The notes: generated from the sequence alone by a model not told the origin. DNA of 64,000 nt from Istiophorus platypterus (GCA_016859345.1 CM029126.1:16503527-16567526); one strand, 5' to 3'. Shown: positions 43,457 through 50,619, counted from the first letter of the stretch. Numbers and translations: made by a program.

Positions 43457-46400
43457 GAGACAGAGAGAAAGACAGAGGAAGAAATTTAAATAGATGTTAT
43501 ATTTCAATATATCATCTCCTTCATTAACTAAACACAGTACTGACAAAATGTAATATTGATAGCATACCAGAAAATTAAATATTCATTTATCTCTACTTTT
43601 GACATTAAATGCCCTCTAGGACAGAAGCTTGTTCCCATTTAGTAGATGGCAGTGATAATGCATTGCTGTAGAATATAGTATAATCAAAACCATATACTGA
43701 CACAAAGAACGACTATGGAATGATTACAAAGACTGCAATGGCTAATCTCTCCTTTCATGGTTCTAGCAAACCATTTAAATTAAAGATGAAACTCCACTCT
43801 GCATGTTTTCTACCCTGTGCATGCTAAACAGGCTCCAACCTCGAACCCCCATGGCTCTGAATACATTTTCAGGAACTGACAATCCATGAATTAATATTTT
43901 CCTATTTTTTTTTTTAAATTCTTTTTCTTTTTACATGCAACACTGTATAAATTAGGTGTCACCCTACCCCTAAAGCACATTTGAAGCACTCCTTGTCGAA
44001 GCGGTAGATGGGAGAGAGTATCTCAAAGAACTTGTGAATGCTCTGCTCATCATTGAGGTTAGCAAACTGCTTAAAGGTCTGTTGGATCTGCTTACGAAGA
44101 GTCTTCGCCTGACAGAGAGTGGGGAGAAGAAAGACAAAACATTCCCAAGGGTTGAGCCCAAGTTGGTTCACAGCCAAGAAATGCACAACAGACAAGTGAC
44201 AGGGCGAGTGACAACAGGAGATTTAATTTAATCCCAGACAATCAGATAATCAGACATTTAGCCATCCATTCAGACATCCATTCAGTCATCAAGTTGGTCT
44301 TCCCTGCCACTCAGCTGGCCACTCAGTCAAATAGCCATTGGCTCATCCAGCCGGCTAAGCAGGACCAGGAATCACAAAGAAATTTCTGCCAATGTCAATT
44401 CTGTTATCAGGCAATGGGATTTGAACAGGACACCCTGGCTAGATAGAAAGATCACTGCCTGTCATCAGTGACTTTCATCAAGTCGTTTAACCTCACCTTG
44501 AGAGAGTCCAGCAGGCTTTTGGGGAAGAACCTTCTCAAACCAACATCTTTCCTAAAAATACAAACAACATAACAACATTTATCTTTGATGAATTGAAGTT
44601 TACATTGGCAGAATTTGTTAAGATACATTAAATTAGAAGTAATAGGATTTACAGTGTTGACCAAATAATATCAATCTTACTCTAGTAGCTCGTAGTTTGA
44701 TTTCTTATCCAGGGCGTTGCCTGGCATCTCTCTAAAGAACCTCCTGTATAATTGACAGAGAGAAGGAGATATAATTTGTACAAACTGGATTAAATGGTAT
44801 TATTAAAACTTTTAATTCAGACATTTTTGAAAACATCTCTGATAAAAAGCAATTATTAATAGTCTAAAGCCTGTTTGAACAAACTGATTCATTCTGGAAA
44901 TGTTTGTGTGCGTATCTTTCTTACCTAATCTCCAAACAGCCCAGTTTCAAAGCAACATCTTGATCCACCTGATCAGCTGTATGCTGCATGTAATCACTCT
45001 TTACCTGGAGAGACACAGCCCAACATTTTATAACGATACTGCTGTAAAGGTAAAATCTATGAACATTTAAATGCATTAAATGTAAAACATGTAGTCTAAT
45101 CCTATATAAGAGCAAAATAAAATGTATAGTATCAGTTAGATATCCGTTTCAGGGTATGCCTGCCTTGAGAGACATAGACAGGTGTAGGAAATGACTGAGC
45201 AGATGATGAACAGATTCAAAAACATAATTCATATGCCTTTTTTGGCATTTTCTTTTTTTAAATTTTAGTAATATTTTATAAGGAGGACACCTGTCTGTTT
45301 CCTGTTTTCCTATTATCCTGCTGCTGTGTTGTTCTCACCTGGTGATAGAGGTAGTTGAGAGAGGGTTTGTCTTCGGAGAAATGGCAGAGGTAACCTTTAG
45401 GAAGGTACCGTATCCGCAATTCATACCTGAGAATGACAGAGACGATTTGGATTAACAACCACAATTCAATTTCTGTCTGAGGCATTATGGCGGAAGGAGT
45501 GTGCTTAATTATACATACAACCAATGCACGCAGAAATCTCAATACATATCAAGACCCCCACTCTTCCCTAGTTTTAGGTCTAGAAGAAATAAGAGGCATA
45601 ACCATCTAAATTGTCAAAATTAGATATTTTTTAGTTAAAAACCAGGATATGTTGGTCTGAAAAACCTGGTGGATGATTTATAAAAGATACAGTGTTGTTT
45701 TCTGACTCACAAGATGGCAAAAACCTCAAAACACTTTCATAAAGGTTGGATACACCTCAGAAACTGAGCCTCACAGTTATCAAACCCCTTCACTTATTCA
45801 GTTCAAATATTTGTGCCTCTATCTGGTCAATGTCAACAACTTGGAAAACTGGATCAGTCATGCAAGTTGTTAAAGACAATATCCTGCTGTGTGTTATACA
45901 GAAATTCGCCATGTGACATTGTCAGCAGAGAAAACAACAGACCTAAGTAAATGACAAAGAAAATTTTTGTAGTAGTCCTACAAATCTAATGGCATTTATA
46001 GTAAGGGATAGTGAATAAATATCTGAAATATATGTGGTATATCATCGAAAGAAGTTGTTTTTTGTACGTGATGACACAGATGTAGCAAACATGAATTTGC
46101 GTTATTGAGCAAAATGTCCACCTTCAAAGAGAGGTTAAAGTATATGTGAGGAACAGAAGAGCATCCATGGAGCAGGTAGATTCTGTGTCTTCCTCAAAGT
46201 CATTTCAGCAGGATGGCTAATTACCAACACAGGGGCAGGAAAACGAGTCTTACAGTTGAAAGATTTTCCTTTCTACTCACTATGTAACTGTCGGGTGGCA
46301 CATTGAGACATGGTTTCATATTCTGCTGAGAGCGAACAAAATGAACATGATAACCTTCTAATACCATAACGCATAATAAGATTCCTGCTGTTACACTTGC

Positions 46401-48401
46401 CAGGTTGCTGCGTCATAGAAGTATCCAGATGGGCCATCATTGTTTATAGTCACATTTAATTTTATGACTGACATATTGCAGTGACTACAGTTGAGATGAA
46501 ATGAGTCAGGAGAATAGTGAGCTCCAAGCAGGAGCCTGCAGTTAGAGGCTGCAGTTAGATAACAAAAGGAAATCAAGGTTAAGGATGAAATGAATAAAAC
46601 ATTCCTGTTCTATAATGAATGAACCAAAAAGAGCTCAAGAAGAGAGAGAATGATGCATTTTTTGAGAGAAAAGAGAAAACTGGATGAGAGAAAACACAGA
46701 TGCAAGAGATGAGAGAAAAAAGGATGGAGAGAAAGATCAAAGTGAAAAAGAGTGACTGCAAGCACACGAGGCAGAATGAGGGAAAGCACGCGAGGGAATA
46801 AGGGAGGAGTGAGACAGAGTCAGTCCGTCCCCAGGGCTACTGCTGCTGTTCTAACAATAGCTTGGCAGCAGCAGAGGCTCCTGTGGGCTAGTTGCAGCTC
46901 TGCCGCCAGCGGAGGCAGAGCTGCAACTAGCAGAGCTTCTCTGCTGTGTGTTAGTGATGTGGACAACCGATTCATTTTGAATTAAATTCAATTTTAAAGA
47001 CTTTGGTTGTAACACATCAACTGCAGGAAATGGAATGAATTGTAAAGAGCTTTTAACAATATCCACTGAGTGTTTCTAAGTGCCAGCACAGTTTGACTGT
47101 ATGTTGAAAACAAACAGAGCTGCTTTCAAACCACAGCTGCACACAGAATCATTGACTGTTCTTCCCTATAGAAAAGCATATTAGGCAACTGCATCAAATA
47201 AGTGTGTAGAATAAGGCTTAACAATTTAAAATTTAATAATATTGCAACAATAGTACCAGCAGGAAATACTCATTGCATTTAAATCAATGAAGTCAACTTC
47301 ACTTCATAAGCACATGACTAGAAAAGTTAAGGTAAATGCTATAAACCCTTACATGTTGTTTTGGCTATTAACTCATCTGTATTCACGATTAGATATCCAA
47401 CATGGATGAATGAGTAAAAACATTATATAAAAATATTTAAATCTCAAGAAAATTAAGATTGGCGCATGGTGAAAGGGGACAGCTCAATATTAAATATATG
47501 GTTTTAATATTTTTTACTGCTTGTATAAAATATGTTTCATTTCTTGGGTCTTTGCATTATTGAAAATATAAAATGGTTTCATAGGTAGGGAATATATGTT
47601 ATGTAGCTGTATATGTAAAGTAGACTTAATAAAATATTATTGGTTGGCAGGTTTGAAGTACAAGTAACATACAGTAACAAGTATAACCTCTGTACAGTCC
47701 AATAGGGCAATTGTAAAACCTTTATCGTACTGATTTGCCCCTTCTCCTCTGAGTAGAATAAAATATTTGCCTGCTCTTTGATACCGGTGCAACATTTTGA
47801 AACATTTCTCATTTGTCCACCTACTGGAAAAGTGAGAAAAGGGACAAAATGGTGAGTGGAAGCAGACAGTGAGTTTAAAACACTGAATCATGTTGTAGTT
47901 CTACCTCCACTCCTCCTGGGGGTGCTGTTTCTCATATCTTTCCCTGACGTGAGACACGCCCAAATCAGGGTGTAACCAATGGAGGGCATCAGAGTGCAGA
48001 TGGGTGAGACGGAGGCCCAGAGAGGACACACAACGCAATTTGTGGATCTCTGCTATCTTCTGGATAACACCCTGTTGAAACAAAAATGAAGAAAGGAGAA
48101 AGTGAGGGGCAAATACTTAATGACAATGCAGGGATAGAAAAGGAAAGATTTTTCTTACCCTGACATCTGTAGCATCTCCATGCCTGATATTACTCGCCCA
48201 GGTAAATGGTTCACTGTTTGTCTCGAAGTAGTGGAAGATCTTAAGAACCCGGTCCATGGAGCCTGGGGGTCGCTCAAGACCTCCAGCAGAGTTGCTCGTA
48301 CCAACACCAGGACCACCAGGCATCCCAGACCGGGATTTAACCCCACAACCACCCACTGCAGAGTGATTGAGGTTAGGCTCCAAGTATGAAGATGACGCCA
48401 T
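5385..48401 (-). CDS. ptk2: Focal adhesion kinase 1 (FAK1), whole gene, 31 constitutive coding exons
   Basis: This is a non-receptor tyrosine kinase of focal adhesions that couples integrin and growth-factor signals to Src, p130Cas, Grb2 and paxillin. The exons translate to 1,085 residues, compared with 1,052 in human FAK1. The summed coding length is 3,258 nt, in frame throughout, with every splice phase matching. Order: variable N-terminus 1-56, FERM about 57-377, linker with autophosphorylation Tyr419 in DDYAEII, kinase about 434-695 (glycine loop GEGQFGDV 451-458, VAVK Lys476, HRD 566-568, DFG 586-588, activation-loop Tyr598/Tyr599), PR1 APPKPSRP 733-740, PR2 PPKKPPRP 906-913, Grb2-type YENV Tyr958, FAT about 937-1085. 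The C-terminal sequence ending LLDVIDQSRLKMMAQSRPH identifies FAK1 rather than PYK2. All catalytic residues are present. I cannot tell which teleost ptk2 paralogue this is. The extra length over human comes from the N-terminus and a His-rich exon. Confidence 0.97.
6075..6160 (-). CDS. ptk2: ptk2 exon 30, FAT helix 3 (residues 1016-1044)
   Basis: It encodes IEMAQKLLNSDLAELIGKMK then LAQQYVMTS, the paxillin-binding helix region. Acceptor taacag, donor AG|gtaggt. Confidence 0.97.
6330..6410 (-). CDS. ptk2: ptk2 exon 29, FAT helix 2 (residues 989-1015)
   Basis: It encodes DVGLALRTLLATVDETLPQL then PASTHRE, equivalent to human VGLALRTLLATVDETIPLLP. It is 81 nt, phase 0 at both ends; acceptor ttccag, donor GAG|gtacaa. 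Confidence 0.97.
6946..7101 (-). CDS. ptk2: ptk2 exon 28, FAT helix 1 and Grb2 site Tyr958 (residues 937-988)
   Basis: It encodes LQPQEISPPPTANLDRSNDK, VYENVTGLVKAVIEMSSKI and QPAPPEEYVPMVK, almost identical to human. Tyr958 in YENV corresponds to Tyr925. I chose the gttcag acceptor at 7102 because human also reads LQPQEIS; a second ctgcag at 7098-7096 could drop two residues. Confidence 0.97.
7651..7666 (+). promoter_or_regulatory. CTCF-like motif
   Basis: gccactagatggcagt fits the CTCF core (CCASYAGRKGGCRS). The same string also occurs inside dispersed fish repeats, so occupancy is uncertain. Confidence 0.3.
8050..8225 (+). repeat. Interspersed repeat tail common in fish genomes
   Basis: The segment with caaagggctttacagtc, later ggaagaaacctcactgagag and ending agagggatccct resembles the 3' part of a dispersed teleost repeat I recognise by pattern. 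No coding part remains. It lies in ptk2 intron 27 on the antisense strand. Confidence 0.5.
8982..9085 (-). CDS. ptk2: ptk2 exon 27, PR2 (residues 902-936)
   Basis: It encodes HAAPPKKPPRPGAQSQVGSL then ACLNTGDSYNDGVK. APPKKPPRPG is proline-rich motif 2, bound by SH3 domains of p130Cas and GRAF. Acceptor ctgcag, donor AAG|gtatac. Confidence 0.97.
9760..9799 (-). CDS. ptk2: ptk2 exon 26, Src site Tyr895 (residues 889-902)
   Basis: This 40-nt exon encodes TGNQHIYQPVGKS. Tyr895 in HIYQPVG corresponds to human Tyr861. Acceptor gtgcag, donor G|gtaata. Confidence 0.95.
9800..12003. other. ptk2 intron 25, no recognised gene
   Basis: AT-rich intron with a CA-rich tract at 10337-10382. No exon-like segment with paired splice sites and FAK homology was found. 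Confidence 0.5.
12004..12066 (-). CDS. ptk2: ptk2 exon 25, linker (residues 868-888)
   Basis: It encodes KPDTRNSRGSLDREEGGLQP P, paralleling human KPDVRLSRGSIDREDGSLQG. It is 63 nt, phase 0 at both ends; acceptor gttcag, donor CCG|gtaagt. Confidence 0.95.
12770..12812 (+). repeat. Poly-C and CA microsatellite
   Basis: About 15 C residues followed by a CA run and ATAT interruption, in ptk2 intron 24. Confidence 0.9.
13289..13320 (+). repeat. CA microsatellite
   Basis: An uninterrupted (CA)n of about 16 units in ptk2 intron 24. Confidence 0.93.
13465..13548 (+). repeat. Compound CT/CA microsatellite
   Basis: (CT)n with one CG interruption passes directly into about 29 CA units. Apparent reading frames here are products of the repeat. 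Confidence 0.95.
14260..14795 (+). mobile_element. Tc1/mariner-type transposon relic, internally deleted
   Basis: 14320-14520 retains a decayed transposase N-terminal region (readable pieces SELSKTIRPGRP and IRRRLHECKYRGF, the Tc1 helix-turn-helix area). It jumps after 14540 to the typical 3' part, ending in the inverted-repeat sequence atggacctaactgt at 14781-14794. The long middle of the transposase is missing and the 5' inverted repeat is not visible. It lies in ptk2 intron 24, in antisense orientation. Confidence 0.8.
15244..15369 (-). CDS. ptk2: ptk2 exon 24, linker coiled segment (residues 826-867)
   Basis: It encodes DRAVDMQQCVGQQCLLMEEQ then LMIQQQQMEEDQRWLEQEER and LL, matching human HLMEERLIRQQQEMEEDQRW. 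The acceptor is gtgtgtgtag|GAC, where a TG repeat takes the place of the pyrimidine tract. This acceptor is the one that keeps phase 0; the nearer gggcag site would put a stop in frame. Confidence 0.9.
16110..16298 (-). CDS. ptk2: ptk2 exon 23, linker with histidine-rich insertion (residues 763-825)
   Basis: It starts MAAYPGPHTLPSVPSALYPP and ends QDMALWGSAME, aligning with human SGYPGSHGITAMAGSIYPG and EIAMWQPNVE. Between these ends, residues 789-815 contain 11 histidines in 27 residues. Human has a shorter, His-poor segment here. The DNA of the insert is CAC/ACA-rich, as if grown from a CA repeat. Phase 0 at both ends; acceptor tgtcag, donor GAG|gtagga. Confidence 0.93.
16500..16577 (-). 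CDS. ptk2: ptk2 exon 22, PR1 completion (residues 737-762)
   Basis: It encodes PSRPGYPSPRSSDGFYPSPQ then HPGHYQ and completes APPKPSRP, the PR1 SH3-binding motif. Human continues PSRPGYPSPRSSEGFYPSPQ. Acceptor ctgtag, donor CAG|gtatgt. Confidence 0.96.
16606..16640 (+). repeat. GA-rich simple repeat
   Basis: An (AG)n tract just upstream (on the minus strand) of ptk2 exon 22. Confidence 0.85.
17568..19699 (+). repeat. Tandem duplication, unit 1 (2.13 kb)
   Basis: The sequence from gagacaaggaaagaag onward is repeated with an offset of 2,132 bases. The comparisons I made by eye show only one- or two-base length differences in homopolymers and dinucleotides. No gene is inside. It lies in ptk2 intron 21. 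Confidence 0.93.
19700..21829 (+). repeat. Tandem duplication, unit 2 (2.13 kb)
   Basis: Direct, head-to-tail copy of the preceding unit. The junctions share a short cagacagagacaa-like sequence, consistent with unequal exchange or a false duplication in assembly. Confidence 0.93.
22681..23544 (-). CDS. Candidate ptk2 cassette or alternative terminal exon, 288 codons, Ser/Pro/His-rich
   Basis: A strong 3' splice site (long C/T tract then ctgtttgcag) ends at 23545, and the following frame is open for 303 codons to a stop at 22635-22633. Entry phase 0 equals the exit phase of exon 21. At 22681 an AAG|GCAGGT donor of GC-AG type would close a symmetric 864-nt exon that rejoins exon 22 in phase. 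Without that donor the frame stops at 22633, with ATTAAA at 22560-22555. Using CAG|GTGGTG at 22677 would instead hit a stop early in exon 22. The product has no domain I recognise. It is disordered-looking, with HHHCH, many SP and PxxP motifs, and a short INSLLSRIKNVF helix-like stretch. The strand is pyrimidine-rich, which by itself lowers stop frequency, so expression is not proven. Confidence 0.42.
24698..24809 (-). CDS. ptk2: ptk2 exon 21, PR1 start and FRNK initiator Met (residues 699-736)
   Basis: It encodes TILEEEKVQQKERNRMEMRR then QVTVSWDSGGSDEAPPK. It ends in phase 0 after APPK, half of proline-rich motif 1. Met715 (ATG at 24763-24761) aligns with human Met693, the start of the autonomously expressed FRNK fragment. 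Acceptor ttgcag, donor AAG|gtaagg. Confidence 0.97.
24761..24763 (-). promoter_or_regulatory. ptk2: Conserved internal start codon for a FRNK-type product
   Basis: Met715 sits exactly 22 residues beyond human Met693, the offset seen throughout the kinase, so the start of the non-kinase FAK fragment (PR1 to FAT) is preserved. The 7.2-kb intron upstream (24810-32016) is where a FRNK promoter and leader exon lie in mammals and chicken; I could not identify a promoter in it. Confidence 0.45.
28313..28436 (+). repeat. CT repeat followed by CA repeat
   Basis: (CT)n about 28316-28350 and interrupted (CA)n about 28395-28434, separated by unique sequence. Confidence 0.9.
30945..30989 (+). repeat. AT-rich simple repeat
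   Basis: TATAT/ATTATAT repeats in ptk2 intron 20. Confidence 0.85.
32017..32221 (-). CDS. ptk2: ptk2 exon 20, kinase C-lobe end (residues 631-699)
   Basis: It encodes VCMWEILMYGIKPFQGVKNN, NDVIGRIENGERLAMPPQ and CWSYDPSKRPRFNELKTQL. RPRF is the conserved late kinase motif. Acceptor ccatag, donor AG|gtactt. Confidence 0.98.
32423..32512 (-). CDS. ptk2: ptk2 exon 19, kinase P+1 loop (residues 601-631)
   Basis: It encodes [20 protein letters not shown] then TTASDVWMFG. WMAPE is the invariant APE motif. Acceptor ttacag, donor G|gtgagt. Confidence 0.98.
32663..32763 (-). CDS. ptk2: ptk2 exon 18, catalytic loop, DFG and activation loop (residues 567-601)
   Basis: It encodes RDIAARNVLVSTVDCVKLG then DFGLSRYMEDSSYYK. 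Asp568 of HRD is the catalytic base, Asp586 starts DFG, and Tyr598/Tyr599 are the Src-phosphorylated activation-loop pair. Human has EDSTYYK; Ser replaces Thr here. Confidence 0.98.
33337..33452 (-). CDS. ptk2: ptk2 exon 17, kinase C-lobe (residues 529-567)
   Basis: It encodes LRSFLQVRKYSLDLATLIL then YSYQLSTALAYLESKRFVH; the next Arg codon is split across the splice. Acceptor ccatag, donor AG|gtacac. Confidence 0.97.
33770..33870 (-). CDS. ptk2: ptk2 exon 16, kinase N-lobe and hinge (residues 495-528)
   Basis: It encodes LTMRQFDHPHIVKLMGVITE and NPVWIIMELCTLGE. IIMELC is the hinge. Acceptor ctgcag, donor GAG|gtagta. Confidence 0.97.
34013..34097 (-). CDS. ptk2: ptk2 exon 15, kinase catalytic lysine (residues 467-495)
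   Basis: It encodes ENPALSVAVKTCKNSTSDSV and REKFLQEA. Lys476 in VAVK corresponds to human Lys454. Acceptor ttgcag, donor T|gtaggt. Confidence 0.97.
34886..34983 (-). CDS. ptk2: ptk2 exon 14, kinase N-lobe with glycine loop (residues 434-466)
   Basis: It encodes RDYEIQRDRIELGRCIGEGQ then FGDVHQGVYIST. GEGQFGDV (451-458) is the ATP-binding glycine loop. Acceptor atctag, donor ACG|gtatgt. Confidence 0.97.
36208..36390 (+). repeat. CA/TA/CATA compound repeat
   Basis: About 180 bases of CA, TATA and ACATAC units in the intron between exon 14 and the 21-nt microexon, about 400 bases downstream of the microexon in transcription order. Confidence 0.92.
36787..36807 (-). CDS. ptk2: ptk2 candidate neuronal microexon, box-7 type (21 nt, 7 residues)
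   Basis: Acceptor ttttcccag and donor AAG|gtaaag bound exactly 21 nt. Inserted between exons 13 and 14 it gives MPS-KYYGLDQA-RDYEIQ in frame, replacing the Thr that otherwise joins the two exons. Position and length match box 7 of brain FAK+6,7. It adds two tyrosines between the autophosphorylation site and the kinase domain. Confidence 0.78.
39047..39103 (-). CDS. ptk2: ptk2 exon 13, autophosphorylation site Tyr419 (residues 415-434)
   Basis: It encodes ETDDYAEIIDEEDTYTMPS, identical to the human segment around Tyr397, the Src SH2 docking site. Tyr419 is the equivalent residue; Tyr429 corresponds to human Tyr407. Acceptor ctgcag, donor A|gtaagt. Confidence 0.97.
39620..39657 (+). repeat. 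GA simple repeat
   Basis: (GA)n with GC interruptions, 205 bases downstream (in transcription) of the 18-nt microexon. Confidence 0.88.
39862..39879 (-). CDS. ptk2: ptk2 candidate neuronal microexon, box-6 type (18 nt, 6 residues)
   Basis: Acceptor ttctgcag and donor ATG|gtaaac bound exactly 18 nt. Spliced between exons 12 and 13 it reads (G)HTSGD(E) without changing frame, placing six residues just before the ETDDYAEII autophosphorylation motif. The position and size match box 6 of the brain FAK+6,7 isoforms. The site and size are seen in the sequence; neural use is inferred. Confidence 0.75.
40304..40374 (-). CDS. ptk2: ptk2 exon 12, linker (residues 391-415)
   Basis: It encodes VSNHEKRMEKRMDGVRTRAV and CIS, ahead of the Tyr419 exon. 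It is more divergent from human than its neighbours and carries a duplicated-looking basic EKRM motif. Acceptor gtgcag, donor G|gtatga. Confidence 0.92.
41270..41300 (-). CDS. ptk2: ptk2 exon 11, FERM-kinase linker (residues 381-391)
   Basis: This 31-nt exon encodes EGDRALPSIPK, equivalent to human EGERALPSIPK, the proline-containing Src SH3-binding linker segment. Acceptor ctgcag, donor AA|gtaagt. Confidence 0.94.
41708..41825 (-). CDS. ptk2: ptk2 exon 10, end of FERM F3 (residues 342-381)
   Basis: It encodes PLTVTTASLTTAENMADLID and GYCRLVSSATHSFIVRVHK. AENMADLIDGYCRLV is the conserved C-terminal FERM helix. The acceptor is preceded by a TG-rich tract (gcgtgtgtgtag) instead of a plain pyrimidine tract; the donor is G|gtagga. 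Confidence 0.96.
42476..42583 (-). CDS. ptk2: ptk2 exon 9, FERM F3 (residues 306-341)
   Basis: It encodes PTHLANFNQVQSIQYSALEE and KDRKGMLQLNVAGAPE, paralleling human THLADFTQVQTIQYS and KDRKGMLQLKIAGAPE. Phase 0 at both ends. Confidence 0.96.
43316..43338 (+). repeat. GT microsatellite beside ptk2 exon 8
   Basis: (GT)n about 5 bases inside the intron after the exon 8 donor. Confidence 0.88.
43344..43421 (-). CDS. ptk2: ptk2 exon 8, FERM F3 (residues 280-305)
   Basis: It encodes SSWVISVELAIGPEEGISY and LTDKGST, matching human FERM F3. It is 78 nt, phase 0 at both ends; acceptor ctccag, donor ACG|gtgaat. A GT microsatellite follows directly in the intron. Confidence 0.96.
43429..43475 (+). 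repeat. GACA/GA simple repeat
   Basis: CAGA tetranucleotide units at the 3' splice region of ptk2 exon 8; on the gene strand this is a TCTG-type pyrimidine tract. Confidence 0.85.
43968..44108 (-). CDS. ptk2: ptk2 exon 7, FERM F2 (residues 233-279)
   Basis: It encodes AKTLRKQIQQTFKQFANLN, then FFEILSPIYRFDKECFKCALG, nearly identical to human. Phase 0 at both ends; acceptor ctgtcag, donor GGG|gtaggg. Confidence 0.97.
44497..44551 (-). CDS. ptk2: ptk2 exon 6, FERM F2 basic patch (residues 214-232)
   Basis: It encodes KDVGLRRFFPKSLLDSLK. The human counterpart, KDVGLKRFFPKSLLDSVK, forms part of the F2 basic patch implicated in lipid and Met-receptor binding. Acceptor ttttag, donor AAG|gtgagg. 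Confidence 0.95.
44681..44743 (-). CDS. ptk2: ptk2 exon 5, FERM F2 (residues 193-214)
   Basis: It encodes RFFREMPGNALDKKSNYELLE, equivalent to human EMRGNALEKKSNYEVLE. Acceptor atacag, donor GA|gtaaga. Confidence 0.95.
44925..45004 (-). CDS. ptk2: ptk2 exon 4, FERM F2 (residues 167-193)
   Basis: It encodes VKSDYMQHTADQVDQDVALK and LGCLEIR. The DQVDQ..ALKLGCLEIRR block is a FAK FERM F2 signature. Acceptor ctccag, donor AG|gtaaga. Confidence 0.96.
45339..45426 (-). CDS. ptk2: ptk2 exon 3, FERM (residues 137-166)
   Basis: It encodes YELRIRYLPKGYLCHF and SEDKPSLNYLYHQ, matching the human FERM lobe YELRIRYLPKGF. Acceptor tctcag, donor CAG|gtgaga; the leading base completes the Arg codon from exon 2. 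Confidence 0.96.
45427..47904. other. ptk2 intron 2
   Basis: AT-rich intron with a purine-rich stretch (46610-46810) and a perfect hairpin at 46888-46930. No exon was recognised. Confidence 0.5.
46888..46930. repeat. Perfect 17-bp inverted repeat, 9-base loop
   Basis: ctagttgcagctctgcc at 46888-46904 pairs exactly with 46914-46930; the loop is gccagcgga. It stands out as GC-rich within an AT-rich intron. Confidence 0.9.
47905..48071 (-). CDS. ptk2: ptk2 exon 2, FERM F1 (residues 82-137)
   Basis: It reads GVIQKIAEIHKLRCVSS then HLHSDALHWLHPDLGVSHVR and ends EEWR, which parallels the human FERM F1 segment with WLHVDMGVSSVREKYE. Acceptor caacag, donor AG|gtagaa. It enters in phase 0 and leaves two bases of an Arg codon. 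Confidence 0.95.
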
Positions 48402-48445
48402 GCCTGACTCAAATGCTCCTGCTGGGGCTAACTGGCCATCATATT
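48159..48445 (-). CDS. ptk2: ptk2 coding exon 1: start codon and N-terminus (residues 1-81)
   Basis: The ATG is at 48401-48399 (MASSSYLEPNLNH, matching the conserved mammalian start with YLDPNLNH). The exon begins at 48445 after a ttcag acceptor and ends at 48159 before gtaaga. Residues 14-40 are a Gly/Pro-rich stretch longer than in human. MDRVLKIFHYFE and TWASNIRHGDATDVR lead into FERM. The 44 nt upstream of the ATG are open in the same frame and read EYDGQLAPAGAFESG, so a longer N-terminal isoform is possible; mammalian FAK1 isoforms with an EYD-containing extension are known to me from memory only. Confidence 0.93.
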
Positions 48446-50539
48446 CTGAAAAAGATAGAGGGATGAACAGATAAGACAAGAGATTGAAACATGACTTCAG
48501 AGTTGACTAGTGGTTTAAGAAAGGAAATTAAAAAAAAAAAAAAAGTGATTAGGGAATGTTAAAAAAAAAAAAAAATCCTTAACATTTTTAACACAAATCT
48601 GGTGGCTGAAACAGTAAAACACCCACTCAGACAACCTCCCACTCACCAGCGGCCTGTCATTAATGCTGCATACATTTGACATGACACAAAATAGGTTATA
48701 TAAATAATCATAAAAGAAATAAAAGAGAAACAGGAGCGCTCATGCAGATGCAAATCCAGTTGAAGATGATATATTAAATGAATGTCGTAAGAGAGCAGAA
48801 AAATGCACACTTGCGTATACTTAATACTAATGACTGAGCTTGTGTGTGAGCATTTGTGTAATGAGGAGGGGTCTATCTGTCAGTCAGTCAATAAGTGAAT
48901 CAATATAAACCAGCAAAAAACTGATGCAAGGTCTTTTTAGATGGATCTAATGGACTCACAGTTCAAAATAAATCAGGTGAATTTAATAAATAAATCCTCC
49001 GACAGTGGGAAACACTAGGGTCAGATTGGCAGGCCAACTGCTATATCCCCCAGGTAGTCATTCTTGTCAAGCAATAGATTTAACAGCAAGCCACTCAGAC
49101 TCGAGTCAGCCAATCAGTCATTCATAAGTCTGATCCTTGAGTCCTTCCTGCAGTGTAGGGTGGAAGTGGCAAACAGGTACGAGCCATACTCTAGGCTTAC
49201 TGAAGCACATTTGCCTTACCCCACATGTATGGTTGCTCGGCTACAGCTTGCAGCCTACTGGTTCCTAATATCTGGCCAGACACGCTAAAGTCTGCTGTAG
49301 AGGATAACTAAATTATTCTGGATAGACAGGAGTTGACTGGGAGTGGATCTGGTTAAATTTACAGAAACCTGTCTAGATGAGGATGCACTAATCTGGTTTT
49401 TTCTCTCTCACTAACAATTTCAATTCGTCAGCTCAGCATATCTGCCATCACAGACTCCAGTGCTCTCTGGTTCCCAAATCTACAACAATTTGCTATAGAG
49501 CTGTCACAAATGTGGCTGATTTCATAATTTCATTGACGAATAAACAGTATTTATCGTGGATCATTAAAGTCTGGCCGATACCAAGGTGGTCAGTGTCTAT
49601 CCTGAAACCCATCAAGCAGATTGGAGCATCTTTAGTTCCAAACCCTTATAATGTAATTTGCTAAATACTTTCATTAGGTGGTAGACTGAATACAGAGTGA
49701 TTTCTTTTCTTGGCAAATTCACTCTGATGAGATGAGCCTACAAAATCACAAGAAGTCTATAAAAAAAATATGATAAAAATGCTGCAGTGCTAAATAAATG
49801 AAACCAATTAATTAAGTACAACCAGGTACAAACCCTCCTGCTATGAATTCCTCCTTCTTGTCTCTGCCTCCCTTTCACCTATTTACCCTTTTTTTTACAT
49901 TGTCTAGTTACCACCCTCTTTTAACTTTAGGTTCATCTTCATACATTATCCTTGTGAGAGAGACACACACACACACTCCATAGCTTCCTGTGTCACACTG
50001 TGACTTCCTGGATATGCCAGCAGGTCTTGTTGAGTCATCATCAGTCCAGTGACCGGTTTCAGCTGACACTGAATTCTGGCTATCGTGGTGATAACAGTAA
50101 ACTGAATCTGGGAGAATACTTTCATAGCTCATTTCCAGTATCATGGATGTTATCTACAAGAAAATACTTTTCCAAAATATACATCTTAAAAGCTGTGATA
50201 TGTATCTTCATCTACCAAGTTATTCAACACTCATAGATCCACCAAATGTAGGGACAACAACAAACAGACTCGGTTTTGAGCTACTGTTACTGTCAACCCT
50301 GTTGTGTCTCAAGTAAAATGAAAAAAAAAAAATCCCTACTTTAAACATCACATCATGATGGTCGGCATTTTTCTGTATTTTGCTCAGGTCACTGGCAGAA
50401 TGCTTCATTAGGAGGAAAAAAAAAGAAGAAGGAAACAGAGACTGAAATATGGACTGTTTTGGAGAAAGTTGGTTCAGCACTTTCAACAGCTTGACCTACA
50501 GTTGTCCCTTCAAAGACAGCGAGTGAAACACGTGCCTGC

Positions 50540-50585
50540 GCACGTGTGTGCGTGCATGTGTGTGCGTGCGTGTGTGTGTGCGCGC

Positions 50586-50619
<34 letters not shown>

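Noticed and set aside
5385..48401. mir-151, hosted by mammalian PTK2
   Set aside because: I looked for the mature sequences in the introns and did not see them; the locus is regarded as mammalian.
5385..48401. PTK2B/PYK2 as the identity of the kinase gene
   Set aside because: ETDDYAEIIDEEDTYTMPS, YENV, and the C-terminal LLDVIDQ..LKM..Q.RPH are FAK1-specific.
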